From Phoronis australis (taxonomy: Eukaryota > Phoronida > Phoronidae), in the NCBI GenBank assembly GCA_002633005.1, contig NMRA01000421.1:336542-400541 (forward strand): a DNA stretch of 64,000 nucleotides, written 5' to 3'. Within the stretch, counting starts at the first letter, position 1. Each line of letters begins with the position of its first letter. Below, one piece after another: positions 34,413 to 46,191 of this stretch. Position numbers and translations under genes: made by a program. The notes beneath the pieces are model-generated. The model was not told the origin of the DNA and made no database searches. It worked only from the letters and a program-made list of their open reading frames with translations.

Positions 34413-36956
34413 AAGAGATGTGTGCTGCCGGGGTTTGTCAATCAAATGGCAATTTCACGACCAGTTTCACTCCGAAACGAATTACTTTGCAGGTTCATCT
34501 TTTCCACAGTATTCTAAATCAAAGTTTCAAGTTCCACTTAGGTCTGATGTGCTTTGCCACCACTCAATGGGTTGTTTATTGAATTGTAATCCAACAAATA
34601 AACATTTTAGAGGCCCCGAAAATGATGTTGGGATTATCACACAACTATGAAAGTATGACTTTTGAAAACAATTCCACTATCAAGTCTTTAAGGTTCCAAC
34701 GGCGCGCGCCGTCAAACGAAAAGCCGACTACCCCTCCCCCGGGAGCCGCAACTTCTCATGAAATGCGCACCCATAATTTTCGGAGTGGTGAAAAGATCAA
34801 TGGTACTTCTCTAGGTATCATTCGCAGAATACCTTTAGCTAATCAATGACGTGATTTCCCGTTATTTATCAGGACCTAATTCTGATTTTACATCAGATTT
34901 ATTGAGAAGAAAATGCATTGGAAACGGATGCGCCTTAACGTCCTATTGATTTTTCATTGTAACAGAGGACGTAGTGATGTTTTGAAGCATTTTCAACTGT
35001 AAAAATTGAATAGTTGATGCAGTACTCTTTTGTGTAAAACTGGCGTTGATCGTTACCTCTATCAGAATAAAAATGAGTTCCTTTTTGCAACAAAGGCGCA
35101 ATTTTTATAGTGACAGGCTGCAGTTTAAAGTACACGCGACCTTCGGGCGCACAAAAATGAACGAAGCTTTCCTGATGCCCACCGACACATGTTATTAACT
35201 AGAAAAACGATCATTTTACCCCCGACTACACAATTTCGACAGATGAAATGCCAATAGCAGGTCAGACCTTTATCCCCTGTTTCGCTCCCCCGCCATACTT
35301 ATTTCGAGCAGAGTTACTTCAGCTTTGGCAAAATTCATCAAAAGCATTTCGATGTGCAGGGGGTCGGATGATAAAGGATTTTCTCGAAAGTGCAGCCTGC
35401 ATCTAATTTCATTGAAACATCATGACTTTCTTACTGGAGTTAGATTTTGGTTAACGAGACATAAAATAGTAAACTAAAACACTAAACAAAGGTATGAATT
35501 GAATTGTCTACCAGTGAAATAATTGATTGCCTAGACAGTATTTGGGAGTGTTAAACTGTTTTCATCTGTTTTATCCTCGTGCTTGGACATGCGAATATTT
35601 GAGTCTGGAGAAGCGCGAGTAGATTAGGCCAACTAAGTGCTGCCGATCGTCACGTGTGCATAGCGGAACCATCCCTCATGAAAAGCAAGTCCAAACACGA
35701 GGTTTGGTACTACCAGAGAAAGTGTTGTGATTGATGTCGTTTCTGGTACATGTTTTCAGTTACTATTTTACCATTTAGCATAGTAAAGCACAAGCACTCC
35801 AATAAAGGGACTCATGCCTACTTGTACAGAAATTACACATTTTCAATACTGATTCGATTACAGTCGGATTTAAGGGAGACGGCCGTCATGATGACGTATT
35901 CAAGGCTTACGCAGACATTCCCCCTTCGAAAACTGATGTTCCCCCCTGCCGCAGACAAAGCAATAAGTGTGAACTTAAGACACCCTAGATCAACGGTGTT
36001 GGTCAAATAATCACAGTGTACGCCAGTTTAGAGCGTTACATGTTTGTTACCCTTAGCTCGAGACTGGTCACTTTACCCTTGACGAAGTAAGCTTGTGTAG
36101 ACCTATCCACGGTCATTTGATGCAAGATCGCCATTTGTCATTTGTCTGACGTTTAGTACTTTTTAGTACCCGGCCTAAGGAGCGCCTACAATTACAAAGC
36201 ATGCTCGTTTGTTCAGGTTGACATACGATGTCACGAGGGTAGGGAACCCAAACTACACTTTCCAAAAAGCAAACCTCAGTTCCGGGGAGTCCTAATAACA
36301 GCATGCCGGCCGCGCCGTGTTTAGTAAAGCCCCCCCCCCTTTCGTAAAATGCCGTCAATATGTTATTAAATAATACGTATTTAAGCACTTTATATATAGA
36401 TATTTAAAAATCGCATAGTATCGAATAGTTTGCATTGAATTACTGTGTGCGTGCGCGTATGTGCGTGCGCGTGTGTGCGTGGGTGTATGTGCGTGCGCGT
36501 GTGTCCGATGTGCGTTACGATATCATTACATTGTATGATTCCGGCAGTCCGAATACACTCGTAATGGAATCAACTTCTTTAAAAGCCCATAGTATCCTCC
36601 AATTTTGCAGGACATAAAACATTTTGAGATCTCGCAATAGCGGCCTCATTATTTGACAGAAAGTTATTGTACTTAGTGTTAAACTAATTAATTTTCCGTG
36701 AACGGACATTATTGCTCGGAAGCATGTTCAAAACGGTTGAAGCTTTCATTTCTTTCCTTTATTCGCAACCGTGAATATATACGACTTACACTGCGAGATA
36801 ATTGCTCAACAGTAGATTTAATTATCCAATAATATGTAAATTGAAAATGTCACTCTGCTCACGTTATATGACTTCCGCGCGTATAATCAGTGGACGTCGG
36901 TGATAACACCAATCCACAGTTGTTGATTGCAAAGTGATCCCCTGTTTGCCACATGA
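34413..36956. other. Intergenic, nothing gene-like
   Basis: No domain-like reading frame. It contains a C-run at about 36330 and a (TGCG/TGTG)n microsatellite at 36444-36507. Confidence 0.55.
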
Positions 36957-37060
36957 TGACGTCAGTTGAGCTGATTTACGACAGGTATGTCGTGCGAAAT
37001 AAGCAAGATGGCAGAGATGGTCAAAATTGTGTTATCGTTGAAAACGTCGCACACTGAGGG
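36957..37060 (+). promoter_or_regulatory. Candidate promoter and first exon (CRE, CCAAT, Kozak ATG)
   Basis: A perfect palindromic CRE, TGACGTCA (36957-36964), lies about 50 bp before AAGATGG (ATG at 37008-37010), a good Kozak context. A CCAAT box is at about 36909. The frame M-A-E-M-V-K-I-V-L-S-L continues to a TAG 30 codons on. A 180-N gap 160 bp further right hides what follows, so a spliced gene start is possible but unproven. Confidence 0.3.
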
Positions 37061-37220
37061 TTATTTTTGTGCACATCATTTCTATAGTTATCTTTAGCGG
37101 TAAATCCCGACAGGAAGGGAGGGTATTCACTTGAATTCTTTGACATGGTATGATACAACTGTGAAATACCTGTTCTGTCCCCAATCTATAGTTCAAAATG
37201 TGCGTAGTCCTAGTAAAGGC

Positions 37221-37400
37221 NNNNNNNNNNNNNNNNNNNNNNNNNNNNNNNNNNNNNNNNNNNNNNNNNNNNNNNNNNNNNNNNNNNNNNNNNNNNNNNN
37301 NNNNNNNNNNNNNNNNNNNNNNNNNNNNNNNNNNNNNNNNNNNNNNNNNNNNNNNNNNNNNNNNNNNNNNNNNNNNNNNNNNNNNNNNNNNNNNNNNNNN
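37221..37400. other. Assembly gap (180 N)
   Basis: Run of 180 N. Open frames crossing it are meaningless. Confidence 0.99.
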
Positions 37401-37649
37401 ATCTTTTAGGCTGAGTGAGCCCATGAGACCGAAGATAAGTTTGCACGAACAAAACGAACTTTACGTTAGTACGTCTATGGACCGTTCGGACAATAAGACC
37501 CTTCAGATTAACAGACTAACACGACCGTGTGCACTGTAAATAAATACTTAGAAGAACCAACGTAGGTGGACCGGGTACGTTTCTCAACGGTTGTCTCCCA
37601 CACAAACCAGAATAATGTTGGTGCATCGTCAACTCAACAATTGACAACA

Positions 37650-38645
37650 AAAAAAACAGTTAAATAATAATAACAATAATGATATCATTTATTGTACATC
37701 GTACGCTTTGCCTACTCATACATAAACACATAAATTCAAATGTATATTCATAGTATTTACACGGAGAGTAGTTCTTCTCTTAAAGCCATAGCCTTCTGAA
37801 TATACAATGCAAGACGCTGTATACTTTCGTGATTTTTCTGTTGGAATAACCTAACAAGAGAATAGTTAGCTATTCTAAGGTCTCCAAGAACAGGGCATCG
37901 ACACATGAAATGAGGATCATCTTTAATTTCACCCAGACAGCATATGACGCATATTCTCTCACTTCTAGGAATACCCATATGCCTCCCTTTCTCTATATTA
38001 AGTGAGTGACCTGAACAGCGAAATTGCGCCAGTGTTCTTCTCGAATAAGCGCTTAAACAATGCACATATTGCTCGATAACAAGATCACGTTTAATAAGAC
38101 GATAGAAGTCATATTTATTTGAGCTACCTATTTCCATTCCTGTACGCCACAATCCAGTAATCTCTGCTTGAATACCATAATAAATTCAGCACTATTGCCT
38201 GGGCTAAATTACCACGCTTCTCCATAACAAAATTTCTTTGACACGGTGTGCCCAGTTACAATATTGCCGCTTTCGCCTATACTGCACTTCAGTGGGTACC
38301 TATGTTCTTCCATATCAAGTAATTTTGTCCAATAGATAATTGGTTTACACATATATTTTGTAATTAACAATTATCTCCCACATTCACCGCGAGCCATAGC
38401 CTTTGGCGTTTTATTACTCAGTCTCAGAACATATTTACAGAAATCATTATGAACTTTTTCGATAGATTCACACATTGATGTTCCCCATATTTCTGCACCA
38501 TATGTTAATATGGGCATTATCATAGAGTCAAAGAATTTAAAATGTACCCCATGGGAAATACAGTTAAGTTTTCACAGAGCGGCTTTAATAACGCTCATTG
38601 CTTTTCGAGCTTGACTTGCAAGTACTCTACAGCACACAGATGTTG
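37650..38645 (-). mobile_element. LINE 3' fragment (non-LTR retrotransposon)
   Basis: Reading on -, a frame interrupted by stops gives PILTYGAEIWG, FCKYVLRLSNKTP and GECG. An open stretch of 131 codons (37757-38152) follows, with FRCSGHSLNIEKGR, ICVICCLGEIKDDPHFMCRCP, the post-RT Cys/His block typical of animal LINEs. It stops at 37757, followed by an AT-rich tail with ATT/GTT units near 37650-37680. The 5' part is missing, and the fragment abuts the palindromic MITE at 38646. The LINE clade is not assigned. Confidence 0.82.
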
Positions 38646-38705
38646 GCGAAGTCTTGCTTTTTAGCGAGGTCCTAGCGTTACTGGACGGGAGGCAGGTCTC
38701 CCGAG
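38646..38705. mobile_element. Half copy of palindromic MITE 'CGTTCAGTA'
   Basis: Matches the right half of the 22.8-kb copy ('gcgaagtcttgcttttt...ctagcgttactg') and its right flank ('acgggaggcaggt'), so the family extends a little past the palindrome. Confidence 0.75.
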
Positions 38706-40338
38706 AACCACACGAGTTACCATTACAATATCGCGAAAATCTCGTTTTGCGAGACTATTTTTAAGTAAATGAGTACGATAATATGTCATCCTTAAACTAA
38801 TGAAACAAGGCATAGTTTTTATTTGTTCATCCGCTGTCAAATAAGGATTTTCTACATACTCACACTTGTTTTCAGGTTAAGCGTATCAGTTGTGATGCTT
38901 TCTTTAAAACCGCAATTCATTTGCAAATTGTTTCTTTTCTTGATTATACTTGTTCAGGAAGTCACAAAGTGGCGCTTGCTACAGATTTAAATATTAAAGA
39001 TTTTAATGAGACATAGCATCTTTAAGTTCATGCAGTCTTCTCGTCGTTACTTTCTATGCCTACACGGTCAGTAGTGCATTGACCACAAGGATGACTGAGA
39101 CGTATGGGGCCCGGAACCACAGTAGGACAAACAAGATGCAACTGTGCACGAGACATGTTAGCCGGACGTTGTAACATTTTGTTATATGACCGGAAAACAT
39201 TATTTCGTAAAGCGTTCAACTACTTCAGGGTCGAGTACATATATATCAAAGGTTCCACGAAATTTGTTGTTTTCTGAAACCATGCATACGGTGTGAGACT
39301 TCCTGTTTTTACAATTAACTCCATTTTGACTACAAAAATGAATGAAAATCGTCTCAACACTTTATGCTGAAGTGCGCAAATACTCAAAAAGGCAAACCTA
39401 CTTGTTCACTGGTGTCCCTGGGATGTGTTGTCAACTATAACATTGAGCATATTGGGCACTGAATCACTCATTACTCTGGAGGAGTAAAAATACAATATCA
39501 AAGTCGTAACATCTCACACGCTTTTAGCACCTACTAACCTTAGTCTTGGGGCCCGGTTTTTCTCGTGCACGGAGGGACAGCTATGATGATAAATAGCTAC
39601 AAACCTTTGCCAGGGAAAAAGTTACCTTTTAACGTCCATCCATGTGTATAAACGTATGACAAAGCAAAAGTGTGGCCACGCGACTTGAACAAGCTCATCA
39701 AAAGCGATTGGTGCGTTCGATAGTGGTCCCGACTGAAACCGCGAGAGACATGACTTGTCTACGTGAAACTGACGTCTAAACGTTGATTTCATGCCAAAGC
39801 AGTTTCAGTTTCAAGGAATCCAGAGACACACAGTCATTTCACTCACCTTCGAAATACGTTAATCGTAATGAAGACCAGCGACATAAAGAGGTCCCTGAAA
39901 TGAGACGGAAAACATTTGACAGTTCACCACATCCTGAATCCTAACTCCGCATTACAGATCTGATTTTTCAAATAGTTACTGACCGTTTCATGGACGAATA
40001 AATTATTAATGCTCTGTTGTTGAATAAAGCAAACCATTCGCTACCTCACTGCGGTATTCCATAACGAGTGCATTAGACGTGGAGAGTAGATTACACGAAT
40101 TGGTAATATGAAACGATGCGTCGTGATCCTGGGGTCGTCTATAAGAATTACCGAGGTCGAATTCACGTGGTGTTTTGGCCGGAGTGTTTTAGAAAAAGAT
40201 AACACGCTTGTTGCTTGTGTGGATGAATACATGTCACGATTTAACAATTAAAATTGTTGTTTAAAGAGGTCATTGATTGTTAAGACAGGCGGACATGACA
40301 GCAATACACGATAAATATGATACTCTCAACGTGACTTG
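38706..40338. other. Intergenic, nothing gene-like
   Basis: No coding resemblance or notable repeat was seen. Confidence 0.5.
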
Positions 40339-41835
40339 ACAATTAATCGCTTTAAAAATGTTTTACAGAAAAATGTTTCACCCATAGCTAAAAGCTAGCG
40401 CCCGTGGCTTCACTGAAGTTTGGCACTATATGTTTCCGTGTTATAGGATTGTACCCATGAATTGTCACAAGACAAAACTAAACTGTGTACGTGAACTGCT
40501 TTCCACCCGTCATTGATCCGTAACACTTGAAATTTCATTTTTCTTCAGGGTGCGTGCAGAGTGAAGTTCATGCGCCCACCCCATTTGGCGGAGTGGGCCA
40601 AAAGGTCCACCCAGAGAAATAAAAAGTTCGAGAAAACGAGACAAAAGTGCACTACTGAAAAAACGCAGACGCACAGTTCACAGTTGTGAATGTGGTACCC
40701 CGTTTTTTAGCCCTCTCGATTTCTTTTCCGTAAAAGGTCCACATCGATAGAAATTCGAGCCCCCCCCCCATTTTGAAGGCTGGGTGCGCGCATGAAGTTG
40801 GAACAGCCGTGTGTACATATATAACCTAACTTAGCTTATACCCATTAACCCGAACACACTTGAAATGTTTCGCCGAAACTACAGACAATCACACAAAAAT
40901 TGAAGAAACTGGAGTGTAGTGAACAAAAGGTGTCCTTTTCCGCTCCTGCTAAGGAATCTTACTCGTGCCTACACACGCTCGACAGGAATTTATTAAAGTT
41001 ACCGTTTAGCACAATATTTTGCCGTTGCCAAACAAACTGTGATAGAAGGGCCACATACCATGAGAGTAGCGTTTACAGACCTTGCTACATNACAATTAAT
41101 CTCTTTAAAAATGTTTTACAGAAAAATGTTTCACCCATAGCTAAAAGCTAGCGCCCGTGGCTTCAGAAGTTTGGCACTATATGTTTCCGTGTTATAGGAT
41201 TGTACCCATGAATTGTCACAAGACAAAACTAAACTGTGTACGTGAACTGCTTTCCACCCGTCATTGATCCATAACAAAATTTCATTTTTCTTCAGGGTGC
41301 GTGCAGAGTAAAGTTCATGCGCCCACCCCATTTGGCGGAGTGGGCCAAAAGGTTCACCCAGAGAAACAAAAAGTTCAAGAAAACGAGACAAAAGTGCACT
41401 ACTGAAAAAACGCAGACGCACAGTTCACAGTTGTGAATGTGGTACCCCGTTTTTTAGCCCTCTCGATTTCTTTTCCGCAAAAGGTCCACATCGATAGAAA
41501 TTCGAGCCCCCCCATTTTGAAGGCTGGGTGCGCGCATGAAGTTGGAACAGCCGTGTGTACATATATAACCTAACTTAGCTTATACCCATTAACCCGAACA
41601 CACTTGAAATGTTTCGCCAAAACTACAGACAATCACACAAAAATTGAAGAAACTGGAGTGTAGTGAACAAAAGGTGTACCTTTTCCGCTCCTGCTAAGGA
41701 ATCTTACTTGTGCCTACACACGCTCGACAGGAATTTATTAAAGTTACCGTTTAGCACAATATTTTGCCGTTGCCAAACAAACTGTGATAGAAGGGCCACA
41801 TACCATGAGAGTAGCGTTTACAGACCTTGCTACAT
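40339..41835. repeat. 0.75-kb tandem duplication joined at a single N (probable haplotype duplication)
   Basis: Copy 1 is 40339-41090 and copy 2 is 41092-41835, with a lone N at 41091. The copies differ by a few substitutions and small indels (for example 'ctg' after 'ggcttca'; different C-run lengths). Both begin 'acaattaatc' and end 'cttgctacat'. Same pattern as the duplication at 31.6-34.4 kb. Confidence 0.88.
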
Positions 41836-44800
41836 CAAGATTATCCTAGGCGAGATGTCTTACCCCAGCCACTGTCAAGCAGCAAGTCATAAAGACATGC
41901 ACAAGTTAATTGAGCATCTGAATCTTTGTTAGAAAGTACTGGACCTTTACATATTTCCGCCAGTTAAGGTTTATAACACTGGAAACACACATGGCATGGT
42001 GTCGCATTGTGTACAAGTGATACTGGTTTGTGGGGTGTAATTTGTGAACGCTGAAGTCATGCCAACCTTTCAGATAGACGGATACGTCACTCTACAACGG
42101 ATTGCGAGACGATGGGAGATAAAAGTCAAAATGACTTCACGTGTGGCGTCACCGTGCGCAAGTTGTGCCTATCTTATCAACCGCGCCCATTATCTTTGCC
42201 AACTGATACTCAATAATATAAAAAATAAATTACTCGTTAAGAAGCATTATTTTGATTATAGAACACAAAAATTCAACGAGACTAAGATTGTTTTCTTTTT
42301 CCAATCGTTTTCTGTCTTTGCAATATACGAAGTCATGCATGAGACCATTGTTTTTTACGCCTGGCTTAAATTGTGGGGATGCAAATCATCCAACCACTGA
42401 AAATAGAGGATATGCAGGTCCATCCAACAGGTGGCGTAGATGACGGTAGTCTTGCACCAGTACACTCTTTCACACTGCTACGAAAGGTAACACTGTCAAA
42501 TGTTTAACATGGCTTTCTCAAGTAATGAAACTGACGTCATAACATTCAGTCATTCCCATTGGTTGAAATCTGGGAAACCCTTTTCAGTTTACTGACTTGA
42601 ACACTTGCAATTTATTAAAACGGATAGTGATCGAAGTAAACAAAATCAAGAGAACCCCGATCCAGTGGCTTAGTAAACCTGAACAAGTACCACAGTGCAT
42701 ATATGCGTGTGCAAGTGGTAGCGATGTGATCGGTATACTTCCGACCAAGGCATGCATTGATGCCCTCACACCATTCCGCGTGTCGTTCATCAGGTTTCCA
42801 CAGGGCCACAGGCTTTTCAGCATAGGTGGCGCTGTGTCACTGAGAGGTCATCGTTAGCATCCAGTCTCCAACGTGTGATAGCATAAGAGCGTTAGCATAC
42901 CTAACATCTGGTTTTTTATTGGTCAATCTGTGTATTTAAATCAGCTGAACATGAAAGGCTTGCTTTTACAACTTTAGCAGGTGTCATTTGAATCAAACCG
43001 GATATTTCCGATGAAGCACCCATCATTAGAACGCACCCACGGTCGCTTTTTTAGAAATAACCTTTTTTCACTTTTTGGTACTTAAAATGTCTCTTTTATA
43101 CATACGTTGGCAATTTTAGGTTGACAAATAACCCTTAATTTGCTTTATGGCATCCAAAACCACAGACGACATTTGAAATCTTACTGTTACACACATTTCT
43201 AGCCCGATGGCTAGTGTTGATGTAATGCTAATAGAGACCTTGGATGCGAGACTAGGATGACAGATATTCCACAAAGCGTAACGCGTTCTCCAGAGGAGTT
43301 TTTTTCATAACCACAGTCCTTTCCTGGGTTATATTTTCTTTCTCATGCACCCGAATTCTTTGCAAGAAACACGCCTTTTTTCACAAAGCGCAGTCTGGGT
43401 TCTTTTCTGTCCAACACGTTCTCGTGTTCAGTGTATGTATCTTCCTTTTGAATTATTGTCATTAACGTGTTACTCGAAAGAAAATGTGAGTCGCGTAAGT
43501 AAACAACTGATGAGAAAGAAACTATAGTTCATGAGAAAACGACGTGTTTATTAAAGTAGAACACTGGTAATGAGAACACTGGTGCGATTTTTGAAGGATG
43601 AGGGATGGCTAGGCACTGCTCAGCCGTGAAACGAAATTAGTACTTACGTGCGTAGCTGAACTCGCCGTGCAGATGACTGGCGTGGCAACCCGAAAGAGAC
43701 TTAACTTGCTCATCAATTTGAATTTCCTGATTTCAAAGGCCAAGTACAATCATTTCAACAGAGCTATACTTTTAGGAGACGGGATTAGCAAGTTGAACGG
43801 TTTCTACGTATACGAAACACTCAAGGGCAGAATTTATCTTCGATTTCTAATTCCAGATGTTTAGTCGGTCATCAATACTGGGCCGTATCACTATTGCTGT
43901 CAAATTCAAATCTTCATGTAAACTTTTTGTCAACAATGGTTGTGATAGCGTTAATGAGAACGCACCTTCTGACTGAAAGTCTTGACTACTTAGGCCAAGT
44001 TGTCATCTTCAAAATCCGTCCAGATGTGAGGGTTAATGTTGACTCACGCATCTACTGCTAAGACTTTATTTCAACAAAGAAAGTTCGTCAGAGGTAGTAA
44101 GCCTACTTGCAAAGCGGCGACTTTTGGTGTTTAACCAACATTTTGAAACGGTACTAGCTGGGGTATCTGCTCCGATAACATGACAATACTATCATTGACT
44201 GCAGCTTCTCAGTTTTCTTACCACACTAGTATTTGTGCCTATGTACCAACACAAATATCTGAAATAAGGGGTTTTCATCAAGAAGCTATCACTGCTTTAA
44301 ATAAGGTGTGTGAAAAATTTCAATTTCGGTGCATGTAGGTCTATGTGTATCTTTTGTCACTTTGATACAAAACTGAATACTTGTAAACATGTATCCTTTT
44401 GTAATTTTGATACAATACTGAATACTTGTAAATATAATATATCCTTTTGCAATGAATAAAACAACCTTTCCCATCAGTCTATGTTTTTCAAAAATTTGCT
44501 CTTTGATCAGGTGTTCAGCATGACACACAATAGACGCAGCTTCACAGAGGCTAATAGTTACTTCCTACTACGACTTGTGAAAAGTAAATCATTCTCGGAG
44601 GCGTTTTAAAGGGCAATCTTTCCTTCATTAAACAATGTTTCATTTGCGTTCATTGACCTATTGAGACACCTCACAACTATAATGATCGGAAACTACGGGG
44701 TAGATTTTAAGCATCGGGAAGGACAAATTCAACAGTGTTGCAGACAAGAGGTTTCGCCGCCTCCCGATTTTGGAACATAAAGGGACATTTTTCGAGTTCG

Positions 44801-45000
44801 TTGCCTAAAACGCCGCCTTTCATGTCAACAGGTGAAATCTTATGGTGCTTTCCTATTAGGAGAACTTAATAAAAAGCTTTTTTTACCTTTCCGACTAGAC
44901 AGCGATATCGAAGTTATCGCTAAATGGCGATTCAATCATGGGAGTAGACACCAGACGGTGCAGTTTATTCGTACCATACTCTCAAAAGAATATTGCCAGC
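41836..45000. other. Intergenic, nothing gene-like
   Basis: No conserved exon found. A short direct repeat ('actgaatacttgtaaa...tatcctttt') lies at about 44365-44450. Frames of up to 118 codons (42044-42400) show no domain resemblance. Confidence 0.5.
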
Positions 45001-46070
45001 TCGCTGGTTCCCCACGTGCCGTGCCAGTAGCTAGCTGGTCCCTGCGTGTAGAGATCACACGCAGTTACCACGCGCTTCATATCACTGGTTGATGTAACTT
45101 CGGCAGTCATTGGTTAGCTTTACAACAAATAGAGAAAATGGCGGACTATGATTCTAGCCTTGTCATGTAAAATGCGTAGCAGCAACTATTTCGCTTCTGC
45201 AGTAATGTTTAATAGCCGCGTGCTTGAAGCACATACATGTACAATTAAGACACATTAACTGTATGGAAACAGGACAGCAACGTAAGCAAAGTCAGAGACA
45301 GTAGAACTCCGAAAAGGCGCAGCCACAATTTTCTGGGATTCACATTTCATGGACATGAATTTCAAGCACCGATTTGTCTGTAACAGACAACATTTACACT
45401 TCCTCCATCAGTCATGCCAGTTTTGTTTGCGTAAAGCGCTACTTGTTGATGAATTCTACCAGCCAATCAGAAACGCCGGTGTAAAAAAAGTCCTGAGGAA
45501 AACTAAATGAAACACAATGAGATTATTGGGTATCACTTTATCCTCGATAATTTTTTTACACCGGCGTTTCTGATTGGCTAGTCGAATTCTCAACAGGCAG
45601 CGCTTTACGCAAACAAACTGGCATGACTGATTTACTGAAGTGTAAATGGTCTGTTGTACCGACAAATCGGTGCTTAAAATTTATGCTCAGGAAATGCGAA
45701 GCCTAGAAATTGTGATTGCGACTTTTCGGAATGCATCATTCTACTGTCGATGACTTTTAATTGTTTACGATAGTGTCAACCTGTATTCATACAGTATGAA
45801 TAACACACCGGTTAAATCGGCCAGATATGTGTTTATTGTACATGTGTGTGCTTCAAGAACGCGGCTATTAAACACCACTGCAAAAACGAAATAGTTGCAT
45901 GCTGCGACGCAACTTGCATGACAAGGCTAAAAATCGTTCACAGTCCGCCATTTTTTCACAGTGTTGTAAAGCTAACCAATGACTGCCGAGGTTACATCGA
46001 CCAAACAAAGCGCGTGCCACTGCGTGATACCTGCGTGCTGACTAGGCTGAAGCACGCAGGGAACCAGCGA
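45001..46070. mobile_element. Foldback element: 1.07-kb near-complete palindrome
   Basis: The two halves are inverted copies for almost their whole length. The ends are TCGCTGGTTCC and its complement. Shared internal blocks include 'gcagtcattggttagcttta', 'aaaatggcggact', 'ccttgtcatg' and 'tttaatagccgcg', with 'acaccggcgtttctgattgg' near the centre; the loop is about 60 bp. No protein is encoded. A 156-bp element at 54411 has the same termini, so this is a foldback/MITE family with long and short forms. Confidence 0.85.
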
Positions 46071-46133
46071 GGGCCCACCTGTCGCACTTGCTGCACTTGA
46101 TTGACTACGCCGGTTCCGCTGCATCAATCAGCT

Positions 46134-46191
46134 GAGACATCGGATTGGTTAATAGGCCGAAAGCTGTTATCAACAACCAATCAGATGTCTC
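46134..46191. repeat. 58-bp hairpin with two CCAAT boxes
   Basis: GAGACATC-x-GATTGGTT pairs with AACCAATC-AGATGTCTC across a short loop. It sits just right of the foldback element. Confidence 0.75.

Noticed and set aside
37032-37539. Open frames on both strands crossing 37221-37400
   Set aside because: They run through N and carry no information.
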